Below are positions 1 to 12,207 of a DNA stretch of 64,000 nucleotides, piece after piece. The DNA comes from Reticulascus tulasneorum (taxonomy: Eukaryota > Ascomycota > Sordariomycetes > Glomerellales > Reticulascaceae). The position numbers were made by a program, and so were the translations under genes. The notes under the pieces are model-generated. The model was given only the letters and a program-made list of their open reading frames with translations. It was not told the DNA's origin and ran no database searches. Within the stretch, counting starts at the first letter, position 1, and the number at the start of each line of letters is the position of its first letter. Where the stretch lies: assembly GCA_001557505.1 (NCBI GenBank), contig LSAX01000011.1, positions 2,170,001 through 2,234,000 on the forward strand. The letters are read 5' to 3'.

Positions 1-30
1 AAACCCACACTAATGGAAAGACGCTGACAG

Positions 31-600
31 TATGTAGACTTCTGCTCTGAGAAGATGATCCAGGGGTTCAAAGACGCTGGCGAAGACTCGGACGCTCTCC
101 TGCAGTCATACATCAAGCTTTACAATGACTGTATCACCTCTCGCCCGGCGGATATGCACATCGGGATCCACCTCTGCCGCGGCAATTTTGCCTACTCCCG
201 TCACTTCTCCGAGGGCGGCTACGACCGCATTGCCAGTCGGCTCTTCAATGAGATCAACGCTGACACGTACTTTCTCGAGTACGACACCGAACGAGCCGGT
301 GGCTTCGAACCATTGAAGGAGCTTCCGCAGCACAAGAACGTTATTCTCGGCGTGATTACCAGCAAGTTTCCTGAACTGGAGAACAGCGACAAGATGAAGG
401 AACGCGTTTTCCAGGCGGCTGACTTCGTTGCGCAAGGTGCCGGGCAGACCAGAGAAATGGCACTTCAAAGGATGGGTGTGAGCCCGCAGTGTGGGTTTGC
501 GAGCCATCACCTGGGCAATTCAGTAACGCATGAGGATATGCACAACAAGCTACAGCTAGTTCGTGACCTTGCTAACACCATCTGGCCAGGTGAACCGTGA
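31..600 (+). CDS. Cobalamin-independent methionine synthase family protein (MetE/UROD-like), 3' part
   Basis: Last exon of a gene cut by the left window edge. An AG acceptor ends at 30 (branch-like CTGAC just before it), and the frame is open from 31 through the stop at 598-600, giving about 189 residues. The fragment matches the C-terminal half of the fungal short MetE-like proteins (UROD/MetE barrel superfamily). Zinc-ligand positions of that barrel are visible: H-x-C in GIHLCRGN, a Glu in FLEYDTERAG, and the late Cys in VSPQCGFAS. True MetE transfers a methyl group from folate to homocysteine. These shorter fungal relatives have the metal site but their substrate is not established, so a methionine-synthase role is inference. 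The ATG at 55 is internal, not the start. Confidence 0.88.
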   Translation, partial: YVDFCSEKMIQGFKDAGEDSDALLQSYIKLYNDCITSRPADMHIGIHLCRGNFAYSRHFSEGGYDRIASRLFNEINADTYFLEYDTERAGGFEPLKELPQHKNVILGVITSKFPELENSDKMKERVFQAADFVAQGAGQTREMALQRMGVSPQCGFASHHLGNSVTHEDMHNKLQLVRDLANTIWPGEP

Positions 601-1182
601 GGGAGTTCTAAGATGAATTATCATATGATGACAGCCTTCAACATGTTGTCGGAGCAGTTGCTTCCCTAGCTAAAGTGCAAACAGGCCAAGAGGCGACAAT
701 TACTCTATATGGTGGTATCAGCATCGAACTGGGGTGGAATATGTAGTCGAGAAGTAATTACAGTCTGAAGCTTGGAGCTAGCGAGCCAATATCCCCATTG
801 GTGGCCCTGGTCTTGTCGTGTACTTCATCACCTTCGTCACCTATTCAGGGAATTCCTATTGCAGCCATCACCTTGTATGGATTCGAGCATGCCCTGACAG
901 TTGCAGACTGACCCAGACCCAAAGCCATCTTGTTCTGTACCGCTCGCTGCTTAACATCTTCGCTATCCAGCTAGCCATAAACGAGAGACACATATGTTGA
1001 GGTAGAGAGACGTTTAGATTCTCCATCTCCTGCAGTACTGGCCGTGCCTGATTCAACTATATCTAAGGAAGCCATGCATTCTCGCCTTGATGCGCGTGAC
1101 GCCACCATGTGAAGGACTAAATTGCAGCCCGGACAGTCCGTAAAGAAAGTACGAGCCCTCAACTATGGCTGCGGGAGGAGTT
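601..1182. other. Intergenic, no gene seen
   Basis: Tail-to-tail spacer between the MetE-like gene and dynactin p25. Only short ORFs with no recognisable protein. It presumably holds both 3' UTRs and terminators. Confidence 0.5.
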
Positions 1183-1895
1183 TCATACTGGTATCGGTTG
1201 CGGATTGTTGCCGACAGTCTTGTACAGCTCCCTCAACTCAAACGCCTCGTGGCCACCTTCAGGAACTTCCCCAATCACCCTTGCTGGCTGCCCTCCCACA
1301 ATGCTGAAGCTCGGTATCACCATGTTTGCAGGGACCACAGTCCCATCCAGTATCCGCACATAGTCTTTGATGATCGCAAACTCGCCCACCACAACCCCTT
1401 GTCCAATGTGGACGTGGTTCCCAATCGTTGCCGCCTGGATGACCGATTGCTGTCCGACAAAGACGTGCTCGCCCATTCTCAATGGCATGTACGTAAAAGC
1501 GCTGTACCCTGCTGTCAGCTAACCGCCGAGGTAGACAGATTGGTAGAGATGGCCCTGAGTCGCACCCTTTGTACATTCGCCCAGGCGGCCTTAGCAGCGC
1601 GCCTCTGCTCAGAAAGCAGTACCTACCGATGGCAACAGCTGTGGTATTAGCAGGAGCGCCACCGGCGGACGCTGATGCATAGGACCTTGCCAGATCGCCC
1701 CGGATCATAACCTCGGGTTGGATAACTGTCTTGCCTCCCAGCGTGATATTCTGGGTGCCGACGAGAGTTGCCTTGCGGGCGACTTTATTGCCCGTTTCCT
1801 GAAAGCCAGCGCATTAGTGAGAGGGACTTGATTATGGAGTCTGTGATTTGCCATACGGTCTCAATGTACTCTCCTTTAACCGGTCGCCGTGACAT
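1183..1895 (-). CDS. DCTN5: Dynactin subunit p25 (dynactin 5)
   Basis: Three exons on the minus strand: 1895-1857, 1798-1566 and 1501-1183, together 591 nt or 196 residues, the normal size for p25. Introns are GTATGG...CAG and GTGCGA...CAG; the second acceptor (GTACAG) was chosen because it alone restores the frame. The protein starts MSRRPVKGEYIETETGNK and consists of left-handed beta-helix (hexapeptide) repeats, including TLVGTQNITLGGKT, VMIRGDLARS and VVGEFAIIKDYVRILDGT. It ends in the typical VVPANMVIPSFSIVGGQP region. p25 sits with p27, p62 and Arp11 at the pointed end of the dynactin filament and helps dynein bind endosomal cargo in hyphae. An insert of about 12 small residues (YASASAGGAPAN) interrupts the helix compared with the animal protein. 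Confidence 0.88.
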
Positions 1896-2645
1896 TTTTG
1901 GTTTCGTGCTATATTTGACGTTTTTCTAGGAGAACGCTGAACCGCGATCAAGGCCAGATACTTGGTGGTTGCAGGATTCAGGTGACCGCGAATCCCCTCT
2001 GTACCCTGGTAGGCAAGTAGGCAGGTAAATAGCTGTCACTCGACTGGGAAAATGGACCACAGGTACACCCTACGAAACTTGCAGTGGAGTAATTATTACT
2101 CAACAAGGAGAGAAAGCGTTGCTAAGCCGCCGATTTCTGCCGTCATTTTAGGGAGCAGGACAGTTAGGAAGTAGTTGCGCTGAGCGAGTACCAACTTTTT
2201 CAAACCGTCGTTGATTGGGTGCATCATGTCTTTTCGGACCGTCACTAAATCTTGCAGCTGGCACCAGCTGTCTTATTCTGTCGTAGCTCTTCTCTTTTGC
2301 ATCCTTGTCCCAAACCTTTCTTAGCAAAAGGCAACTTGCATACCCTCGTCTCAGTAATAAATGTATAAACACTGCTTTGTCTAAGGAGATATTGAGCACC
2401 ATCTTGAAAAGTAGGATTATGAGAAAGAATTCTCCCGCGCTTTTAATTCGGGCAGCTGAAAGAGCTGGACTTCGGCCATTTTCCCCAAATGGTGCCTGCT
2501 CCATTCAAAGCAGAGGGCATGTTCTGACGCCACATTGTTTCGAAAACGCCATGCCTAAGTAGAACGTAGTAGAAACCGCCGGTACTTATCTTGTCATCAT
2601 GGCAAAAAGGGGGAATAACCAGAGGCTGGATCAAGTCCAGTGTGA
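1896..2645. other. Intergenic, no gene seen
   Basis: Contains the p25 promoter side. Open frames such as 2148-2504 (minus) show no family resemblance and overlap frames on the other strand. Confidence 0.45.
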
Positions 2646-3299
2646 GGGGGCTTTTCAGCCGACGATGTTCGAAGTACACGTCGACGCTGTCATCATAGGA
2701 TCACAGTCACTCCCAATTCTATAGAAGGGGTCCGGAACATTGACCCGACAGGGTCCAACTCCTCTGCGGCGGCCGATACCTTCGCGGCCATGAGCCTGAT
2801 CAGCACAACGGCGTACACCTCGCTCCATGGCCACATACTGAACGATGATCTCCTGAGGGTCACGCAGTCAAGGGCTGAGGACAACTCAGATACTGTATAT
2901 GCCAAAGGCGTCGAAGACTCGCTTTAGCCACTTGCAGACCAGAGGCTGTTCAGATATGCCGGCGCCCAGCTGATGATCGCGAACGATACGGAGTTCGCCG
3001 CCGTCATCGCCCAAACCCAAGCCGTACGCATCGGCCAAAACATTTTCACATACGCCATTTTGGGCCTATGTCTCATCGTCAATTCCATAGTCGTCATCGA
3101 CGCTCTCAGGACGCGATACTGGGCTGGCATGCCCAAGATGGATATCGCTAACATGATGGACGTTGCTCCTGCCGCCTCTCAAGGAGACACGGAGCTCGCG
3201 GATGCTTTGATCCAAAGACGTAGCCATCTTCAAGAAGATGAACGTGGCAGTCGCAAGTTTGTATTACCTGAGGTGATCCTTGGTCGAGGGCCAGGTTGA
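2646..3299 (+). pseudogene. C-terminal relic of a fungal membrane protein, interrupted by TAG
   Basis: One frame runs from about 2646 (after a CTTTTCAG acceptor-like site) to the stop at 3297-3299, broken only by TAG at 2925-2927. Downstream of the TAG it reads LADQRLFRYAGAQLMIAND, then about 20 hydrophobic residues (from IFTYAILGLCLIVNSIVV, about 3046-3105), then a hydrophilic tail. This resembles the C-termini of large unnamed fungal membrane proteins with a last transmembrane helix followed by R-T-R-x-W. Upstream residues also look coding (NIDPTGSNSSAAADTFAAMS). A 33-nt GTATAT...TTTAG segment (2895-2927) would remove the stop in frame, but it is shorter than any other intron here. A decayed gene is more likely than a gene with a 33-nt intron. 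Function unknown. Confidence 0.4.
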
Positions 3300-6200
3300 C
3301 TAGGTCTCTTCCTTGTGTAGCGATGTAAACCTCTCAGAACAACTGTTACAGACTGCGGAATGAATTATACCCCGTGACAGGTCAGTCACTGGCAAGACTC
3401 AGAGAATAGTCTGCTGACTTATTAGATGTATCGGATTAGGATTATTTAGACTCACTACCAATTGTGTCCAATTTATTTATATGTTCGTCTGAACTTGATG
3501 GAGTGGCTTAAAACCAATTTCATCGTAACGTTTCATACTGCGTTAGACTGCTACCCTTTAACTTAAATGTCAGGACATGCGGTGACCAAAGGCTCAACTT
3601 GGTCACGCTTAGATCTCGTCGGCCACTCACGTAGACATGCTCCGGTTTACTATTGCGCGGTGGTTGAAGCACTGTCCCCCTTCGCTGACCCGGAGTCAAG
3701 AGATCATAGATCTGAGTAATGTCTAAAGACTCGCTCTATATCCCGGCAAGTCCTTGACCCGACAAGAGCAACAGAAGGGAATTACAGTAATCTAGAGGTC
3801 TCAACAAGAGCTCCGGACAAAGGAGAGGAATTTTGGCATACTAAGATGCACTCTGGAGTCCCAAGAATACAAAATAGGCCAGATACGACGCAACCGGGCC
3901 TCTGACTCACTTGGTCAGATAAGAAGGAAACACGGACCCCCTCCCGGGCTTTTCGGAAGGGTCACCAGTTCAACGAGTCTAGGAGATGTAGGAGATACCT
4001 AGAAGGCCCGAGATGCCACTGTCACGTATCAGCTCCGCACAGTCACACGCAGGAAACAGATTGAGCACTGCGCCTCCTCGACAGTCGCCATGCTTCCTGT
4101 ATATCCAGCGTGTGGTACTCGTAGTGCTCGTACCTTCCACGGCAAAGCACAACCACCATCACTATCACGGCAAGCAGAGCAGCAAAGCGCGTACGGACGT
4201 ACATATCGGCAAGGCAAGCCGGCGTGCGTAAGCCACCAACAATTAGTTGAATTGGACTCGCAGCCCACCCAGTTTTGAGCAATGCGATAGAGGTTGTTGG
4301 AAGTTGATCGGCTAAAGGAGTAAGCTGCGCCGCCTCGAAGGATGCATTGTCAAGCGGGAAGAAGAGCAAGGAAGATGGTCATCTAAGACAGCGGCCCAGT
4401 GGCGAAGTACGGCAAGACCAGTAGGGCTGCTGCTTTAGACGCGCAGAAGTGTATGAAGGCCACGCCTAGAAAGCTTCGAAAAAGAAGTGGTGTACACGTA
4501 TAGCCGGGCTGCCGCCACGCTTCTCGTCTCGGAAAACAGGACCGTTGGTCACCGAGTGAGTATGTGGGTAAAGGACAAACAGCCGCCTCTCGCCTCGAGG
4601 GACACGAGACTCTATCATGTGCTCGCAGCCCGCAGCTATTGGATGAAGGAGTTCACTCATGGCAATCATGGGTAGGTCTGGGCTGATCTTCTCCGCACCT
4701 CAGGGCTCATGATTGGCACCTCCTCAATCATTACAACCAACACAGATGAGCCACGTTAGCACTTTGTGACCGGTCACCCCGCTCTTAGAAATCTGAGCGT
4801 CGGGAAGTCTGGCACCGAAGCTTTTTGCACTCGCGCTTAGCCCGTCGGATCATGGACGTCAATTCCGGACCCCAATTAACTGTTGGCTGCAACTTTCTCC
4901 ATCCGAAAGTCTTGACAACCAACACCAGAGACTGGCCTCCTCACCGCAGCTCGGCATCGTCATGTGAAATGCTCAGCCAAAGGGTCTCGAATTGCCGACC
5001 CAAGCGGAGCAACAAGGTTTTGTCTCTTACCGCGTCGTCTAGCGCCAACACCAATGCACCTTTGCCCCTCGCTTTGCACGGCGTGAGGCCCTCAGGACGC
5101 GGTTTGCCTTATCCTTTCCCCGCTTCTGGCGGCACGAGGACTGGAAAGTCGAGCTAGTCTGTAGATTGCCGCAGTAGGCAGGTAGTAATTGGTTCCATAG
5201 ATGGCGAGGAAAGCGTGGCCGGCGGTCCGCGGTTGAAGCGTGATGAGGTGGTGTTGGTGGAGATGGATGCCGTATGTACGAGCTGGTGATAGGCAAGGGA
5301 GGATGGGCTTGTTTGTTAGCTGCAGTTTTAAGCGCCAACATCCCAACATCGTGCAGTGCATGATTGGCTGGATGAGCGCCATGCGGCCGCGAGGTCGACT
5401 GCCGCGGCCATAGAAGGATGAGGTCGAAATGAATTATTGATTATCTGCAGATGGGACTAAGGCAAGCTTGCCGTACTAACGAAGGGTCCCGGAATGAGCC
5501 TGTCAGTAGATGCATAGACCATGTACACATGTAGTAATAGAGCGCCAAGATGCCCTGTGCTTGTTATGCTGAGGTAACGCTCTGGTCAAGCTCCGACGTC
5601 GTGCTGGGCTTGCCCCTCACCAACAGATTCTCAGACCCTGTCCGTGTCATGCTGGAGAGATGAGGAAGGACGGCAGGAGAGAAGAATATCATGAACGCCG
5701 CCGCAGCCAGGAGGGATTCATTCATAATGTTGGTGGCACATGACGCACGAAGCCAGCAACGGCAAATTCCAGACAAGGGTGAAGCATTCATATGGAGTGC
5801 AGTCCCATGAGGTAGGTACCAGGGAGGTACACAAGCTGAAAGCGGCATCTGTGCCGCTCTCTCGATTTGCGGTCGGGCATTTTTTGGACATTTGAGTGTA
5901 TTCATGTATGGTCACTGGCAACCTCAAGATTGGGGTTTCCAGGAATTCTAGAAAATCCTGTCTGGACAAGTAGGATCGTGGCGCAGTGTTAGGCCTAACA
6001 TGGAGCTATATCCCAACGAGGTCGAAACGGAGGCCGGTACTTGACATGGCCGACGGTTTCGGCTCCCGTCCCATGAAGTGAGAAACGGTTATGGCTTTTG
6101 CGTGGTATCCGGGTTGACAAGCAACCCAGGTAGGCACTCAATGCACTAGCACACTGGATGTTGGTGAACCGAAGTCCCAAAGCAACTTACCTAAGTGGAA

Positions 6201-9200
6201 AGGGATTCGACCCCCTGAATCGTCAGGCCTTCTCTGGCAAGTAATTATCCCCAAGATGGAAGTCAAAGCAAAAAGGGGGCCGGGGTTCATAGTGCTACGT
6301 ACTTCGTACAGAGCCTTCGTCTCGGCCGCTCCTCGTACCATGATCGACATTTCAGGCATTGGCAGGGAAAGCAAAGGCTTTCGGCGAGCAAGCCGAAGAG
6401 CCCAGCGATCATGGATTGCATGCTTCCACATTTCATTCCATCTTTCTCATCAAGGACGGGCGCATCATGTTTGATCTCCTGATCCTTTCAGCGGACCCCA
6501 AAACCCAAGGCCAAGGGGAGAGACTCTGGGGTGCTGGAGTTAAATTCTCCGTGCACGTGCGAGTGTAACGACACTAATTACAGGGTGAAGATGCTGGCGC
6601 GGGGGGTCTAGGCTATTGGCTCGAGTGAAGTGAGGGGGGGTACGGAGCTTTTGGTCTGTGCGCCAGTTCAGTACATGACTCTGAAACTGTAATCGAAGTG
6701 CTAAGAAGCCCGTTTGAAACGAAACATTTCGACATCTCGTGCTAATAAATCCCCTGTGCTTGCTGCAAGCCCAGGGAGTCGTCGCGAGCCATGTACGTAG
6801 TAGCACCATGGTCCAGCCCTTTTCGAGGGGCTTGTTGCATTTCCTGATCAGTGAACGTGCCGGCGGCGTGGGACATCCGAAACAATCACCTGGTGCGAAG
6901 TACAGCTATCGATAAGTTATACGGACAAAGGTGCGAATGTATTGGAGATGAGTAAATCGTCATCTCGATAACCGAGACCTTGTCTTGGCCGAGTGCCTTG
7001 GTACCTACACAGTGGATTCTCAAGCGGGTGAGTCATTCCGATCAATGGCAAAAATGCTGCTTGATGTTGGGGTGATGACTGAACTGCCTCAAGTCAGAGT
7101 TGTTTAGTCCTTCCAGCTCGCATGCTGCTCTGGAGAAATCAAAGCAGTAGAGACTGACCGTCGCTGCCAATCTGAGAGGACCACGAAGCTGATCAGTCAA
7201 TTGTCGGACCCAAAACGATTAACCAAAAATTCCACGCGTGTCTCATCTAGTTCGCGAGGTCGGAGCATTGACACGCGATCGCATTGAGCAGGCGGGTTTC
7301 CGGCGGATGAGGTTGTCATGGGGGATAGCCTACTTCCTAATTACGTAGTACTGGGTCGTACCGTAGCATCCATGTCTCCCCCAGTTGCGGTACAACTTGT
7401 CAATCTCGGCTGGAGTGGAACAGGACTCCGATGTTCGTGCGCCGCATCTGAGAATCAAGCACAATCAAGCAAATGTCAGAACCGTACTTCGCACTAGGTC
7501 TTACCCAGCAGCCCTCGGACGGTGTAAGCAGCCCCAAAAAGTGCCAACACAACACCTTTGGCCGCGGAAAAAAAAAAAAGGCCAAAGTGTCAGGGCTTGG
7601 GAGCTTTGGCAAGATGTCGCCAAAGCAATGACGCACAGGATCGCATTCTTGTTGCTTTCTGTGAATTGCCTAGTGGATGAAGGATGATCGCAAATAGCTA
7701 GGTTGACCAGCCCGATGGATGCGATCCCAAACATCAGAGAGAGACCTGGTCGTGGGATGTTTCAGGTCAAGATCATCGATCGAGACTTCCGCAACGAGCA
7801 ATGAAGACGACTCTGTATATACGTAGAAGAATCCCAAGGGAAGGGTTCGGTGCAGGGGCGTTCCAGGAGAAGAAAAGGTTCCAAAATTGTCTGGATTAGA
7901 GTGCGCCGCCTCCTGACAAATGCGCACAGCCCGTCATCATGGAGCCCTGCGGATGGAGGTGAGCACGGAGGATCACAGAACTAACTGCCTTGTGGGTGGG
8001 GGAGGGGGAGCCCTGTAGCCCGCTGGAGCGAGAAAGGAATGAGTGACCGGAAAAGAGGAGCTTGCAAAGATCCAGGGACAGCACTGTTGTTTCAATGATC
8101 AGAGCGTGCAGAAGAAACACGCCAGATCAGGTTGAACCAGGACATGAATGTACAGTTACGGTCTAATTAGGTACAGTACGTATTCGTAGCTTCGTACGAA
8201 GTACCTACTCGAGGTAGTTAGCTGACACCTTGCGGATTGGAGATGGGAGCAGAAACGGTTCCCTTTCGAGGATGGCCCAGGTGCTCCGTACGGCGTAGGT
8301 GCTCTAGGTGCTACGCAGTAATGACCGTACCTTGGAGATTCATTCCATGGATACCTCGCAATAATAAGCGGGCGACGAAAGAATAATGTCATCTCTCATC
8401 GTCATCGTCATCGTGATCCTCCTCCTTGTGCTTGAGAGCCCACCAGCCACACCTCGGACCTCATCACTCCTCATTTATACCCCGCGGAAAGAAAGTTTAT
8501 TCATCAGATTCTCATAAGTATAGGTGTTAAGCTCTTGTGCCACACATAAGAATTTAGCCCACGATTAGCAGAGAAACCCCAAATTAGAATCCCGTCTAAT
8601 GGGCCAGTCAGCGCGAAGCTCTAATAAAAATTGGTCTCGTTCGGGCTGGCCCTGCCGTGCTATATTTGCATTCGCGACCATCTTAGGTGGCCCGCCTAGG
8701 TGTGAATGCACCCCTACCTTGCCGACCCTATGTGCCTAGCCACTCAAGCCGACTCACCGTCTACCAGTCATTTCTGGCCTGATTAGGGATGGTGGCATGG
8801 GTGAGGCGCACTAATTTATGGGTTCTTAGCCGCGCCCATCCGCGATCAAGGACAAAGCCAGACCAGAAATGCGATAATACTTTCCACTACTACATGCACA
8901 CGTACGAACACTGAAGTATTGGCAATCTCTCGGTTACGGACATGACTATCGGAAAAGGACCAAACGCCACAACTGGGAGGGACATGGTGGGATTGGACGA
9001 GGCGACGGGTAAACACTTGGGTTTGGTACCGGTGTCGTAGCTACTCACTTGCTACATGATGATTGATACCTTTGCCTCTCCAAGTGAGCCTTATCCAATA
9101 CCGCACTACAAGGGGACGGGAGTACTCCGTACGGCATTTCGTCTTTGCACCATCGAGATAGCCCTAGTGCGTCTTTCGTCACGGAATGGCAACCAAGAAC

Positions 9201-10924
9201 AGGATTTCGCAGGATCATCATGGATCAACTACTTCGTAAGTAGTATCCAACCAAATGTGCAATAATGATTATTATGTACCAACTCAGGAGTAGTTACTTT
9301 TTGCCCAATTCGCGGATCGACTTTCCAGGTTCAGAAACGTTGGAGCCTTACGAAGTACACCCATGTTGAGTAGGATTCCTTCGCTGCCCCTCGCAAATCT
9401 TTTTTCCCTTTGTTGGCTCTGGGTCTGTCGTCAGCCCCCCACTGCCCAGCTCTGGAGGACGGCTAAGCTAACCACGTCGTCTTGGCTCTCGAAGATCCGC
9501 GCGCTTTCCAATCATGCCAAGACTCAGCAAGGGCCAAGTCAGATCCGTGAAATCTGTACTCGTAATGGGGGATGGAACGTGGTGCTGCCGGTGAGAAAAA
9601 CCCATGACCCGAGTCCACTTCTTTCTCACTGGCGACCTCTTTTCAAGGATTGCTAATACTCTGTAAGGACGTTTCCAGCATAGCCCGCCTTCCGTGAGCA
9701 TCGGTATCGGCATCTAGAAATTCCCATTTCTCTAAATAAAAGACTTTCTTACGTACTCACTCAAACCTAATCTCCAACTTGATGCGGCGCACTTCCCAAG
9801 CCAGCGGTAATCCGGCTTGGGTAAATGCTCGCCACGTACGAAAAGAGTCGGTTGGATGGCGGGAGGATTTGAAGAACGCGGGGAGGGCGTGGACTGATTC
9901 CTGGTTCTCTGCCCAGGCTTTCCTCGACACCACCGTCCCTCCGCGTATCCCTCCCTCTCTCGTTCTCCCCTCGGAGAATCTGGAGGGGTGGGAATTGTGC
10001 TGGTGAAATCTGTGCAGGCTGTGATTATGTGTATGTACATAACGAAATGTGGTAAGACGGATGGCACAGTAGCAATGCAAAGGTCGACAGACGGAGGCTT
10101 GAAAAGGGTAAAAAGGTACCTCCTGGATATTACCCAAGCTAGACCGATTGCCAAGTAAACACACACTCACACACACACAGACAGACAGACAGACAGACAA
10201 CCCTAGTTCGGACGAGCGAACAGGGTTCTTCCCAGCCATGTCGCGACTCTCTGGTGAACTTCAGGGAACCCCTGTCGACGCCATGTCGTTTGGTTTCCGT
10301 CTTCTTGCCTCCCGACTAACGCGCATTGCGCCAGGCACTCCTACATCTTCCCTCCCCATGTCTTCAAACTTTTTCTTCCATGTAACCTAACGACTAGCTA
10401 CCTAGTCTAGTCCACTAAGGTAGCTTGCGTGAGATGGTGCCCCCCAAGGAACGGATCTACCACGCAGGTCCACCGTTCCCTTCGTGCCGCATTCAATCTC
10501 CCAACGATCAAGTACCTCTGCTCTCTCCAGCCCAGACACTCTGGCCCTCCGTTTTTGTTTCTCCTCCGACGGCATCTTTGCCTTACCATATAATAATTAA
10601 CTAGCTTGTACGTATGTAATGTACCGTACCGTACACGTCCCTCCTGCATCCTACCCACCGTGCCACCCCTTACACCCCCCCCATGTGGTAAGTCGCATCT
10701 TCTCAGACCGTGGCGGCCGTACCTCTGCAGACTTGGCCCCGTTCTTTTCAGTCATGGTATTCTTCCTCTTTGCTTCATACCCCATCTCTCTCCTTGCTTC
10801 GCCCTGCACTTGGCCGGAGCTTGCCTGGCCCTGTCAGACCATGCCCCAGTGCGCCTCTTTCTTCCGACGTCCCTGGGAAAGCCTGTCTCCGTCTTTGGTT
10901 GTTGGGGCTTGGAGTGGAAATTGA
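3300..10924. other. Long gene-poor region (about 7.6 kb)
   Basis: No recognisable protein-coding gene, tRNA or transposase on either strand. The longest frames (for example 5564-5905, 9732-10166 and 9757-10239, all minus) are not family-like, and the last two merely read through the microsatellite near 10.16 kb. The sequence is not extremely AT-rich. It contains scattered short motifs of the TACTTCGTA and TACGGAGTA type (6299, 8190, 9120, 9351), an A-run at about 7568-7579 and a short CATCGT repeat at about 8397-8414. Part of it may be UTR or promoter of the DUF3455 gene, or decayed mobile DNA; I cannot tell which. Confidence 0.5.
10158..10200. repeat. Compound microsatellite (AC)n / (AGAC)n
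   Basis: An interrupted AC run passes into six tandem copies of CAGA, then AACC. The apparent Ser/Val/Cys-rich minus-strand ORF across it is a product of this repeat. Confidence 0.95.
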
Positions 10925-10930
10925 TATAAA
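10925..10930 (+). promoter_or_regulatory. TATAAA box, possible promoter of the DUF3455 gene
   Basis: TATAAA within TTGATATAAAGTC, followed within about 30-130 nt by a pyrimidine-rich tract (10954-11060) typical of fungal transcription starts. The distance of about 420 nt to the ATG at 11350 would imply a long leader, so the link is inferred. Confidence 0.4.
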
Positions 10931-11349
10931 GTCTTGGAGAGATTCCGTCCCGTCTCTCTAATTCACTCCAACCACCTCAGTACCAAACTTTCCAAGATCG
11001 CTTCTCTTCTCTTATTTTTTCCTTTCTATATTCTTCAATTCAGATTCCAATCTATCTCCACAAGGTTTTCTTGTGATTCTCAAAGAATTCTGCCGCCCCC
11101 AATCTTCACTTCGACCCTCGCTTCAGGAAGCTAGCTATTTTGACATCCGGCCGTCTAAACGGGCTACACCACCTAAGCGCCGCACTCCGAAACCCCATTC
11201 AAATTACACTCTACACTTTTCGTATCTGTTGCCGCCGCGTCATTTAACGGACAAGTCGCGGCTCATATACTCATTTGCTATATCTACTGCCCCATCCCTC
11301 TTCCGGCTTCCTCGAGATTCCCCAAAGTCCAGACAAAACAGAAGCCAAG

Positions 11350-12207
11350 ATGCTCGCGAAGACCCTCGTCCTCCTAGCGTCCGTCGCTCTCGCCTCGGCC
11401 GGTCCTATCAAGGCCAGACAAGATGGTGCCGGTTGCATACCCAGACCAACGACCAGCTCGCCGGTTCCTCCAGCGACGCCTACGCTTCCTCTTACAGGTG
11501 GTGGTATGTGCTCCCCAAGGAATATCCTTCTCTTTTATGAAGTAGCGTTGCTAACAAATCCACCTACAGCCACCGAGCTACCCCAGCCACCAGCCGACGT
11601 AGTCCTCAAGCACATCGCTCTCGGTCACGGTATCCAGAACTACACCTGCACTGGCGTCACCCCCGATGGCCCAGCCGTCACGGCTGTTGCTGCTGGTGCA
11701 TTGGCTGCTCTCTACGATGCAACGTCCTTCTACCCCGGCCAAAGTCCAGACTCGCTCTCCATCAGCGACTTCGAAGCCCTGACAACCAACGTCCTCTGGA
11801 CGCAGCCTCTCCCCTTGAACTCCGACGGAGTCACCCCCTTCGGCGCCTCTTCAGACCCGTTCCCCGCCCCCGTCGACCTCGTCCTACCCGGTCTCGCCCG
11901 TCCTCTCCCCCTAATCGGCCACCACTTCTTCGATGCCACGGTCACACCTAGGTTCGCTGTCGGTACGGATGAGCTCTTCATTGGCAAGAGACTCAACGGC
12001 ACTACCGTCCCCACCACCGCCGACCCCGGCCCGGAGAAGACCGGAGCCGTCGCGTGGCTCTTCCTGGGCGACAAGGGCGGTAGCACAGGCATCACTTACA
12101 TCTACCGTGTTACTACGGCAGGCGGCAACCCACACCCGTGCAAAGCCGATGGCGGCGACAGCGTGCCCTACACGGCATATTACTGGATGTTTGGCCCCAA
12201 GGCTTGA
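11350..12207 (+). CDS. Secreted DUF3455-family protein
   Basis: Two exons, 11350-11503 and 11570-12207 (792 nt, 263 residues). The start ATG follows GAAGCCAAG and opens a clear signal peptide (MLAKTLVLLASVALASA), then KAR, a possible Kex2-type processing site. The body has the family landmarks ALGHGIQNYTC, the aromatic core around GHHFFDA, TGAVAWLFLGDKG and the end YTAYYWMFGPKA. These proteins are often labelled 'malate dehydrogenase' in fungal databases, but no nucleotide-binding motif is visible and no reaction is established. The 66-nt intron (GTATGT...GCTAAC...CTACAG) is a multiple of three without a stop, so retention would add 22 residues in frame. The same frame also extends upstream to 11275, but the signal peptide decides for 11350. 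Confidence 0.85.
   Translation: MLAKTLVLLASVALASAGPIKARQDGAGCIPRPTTSSPVPPATPTLPLTGGGMCSPRNILLFYEVALLTNPPTATELPQPPADVVLKHIALGHGIQNYTCTGVTPDGPAVTAVAAGALAALYDATSFYPGQSPDSLSISDFEALTTNVLWTQPLPLNSDGVTPFGASSDPFPAPVDLVLPGLARPLPLIGHHFFDATVTPRFAVGTDELFIGKRLNGTTVPTTADPGPEKTGAVAWLFLGDKGGSTGITYIYRVTTAGGNPHPCKADGGDSVPYTAYYWMFGPKA

Noticed and set aside
9732..10239. Two long overlapping minus-strand ORFs
   Set aside because: Both read through the AC/AGAC microsatellite, which by itself yields stop-free Ser/Val/Cys-rich translation.
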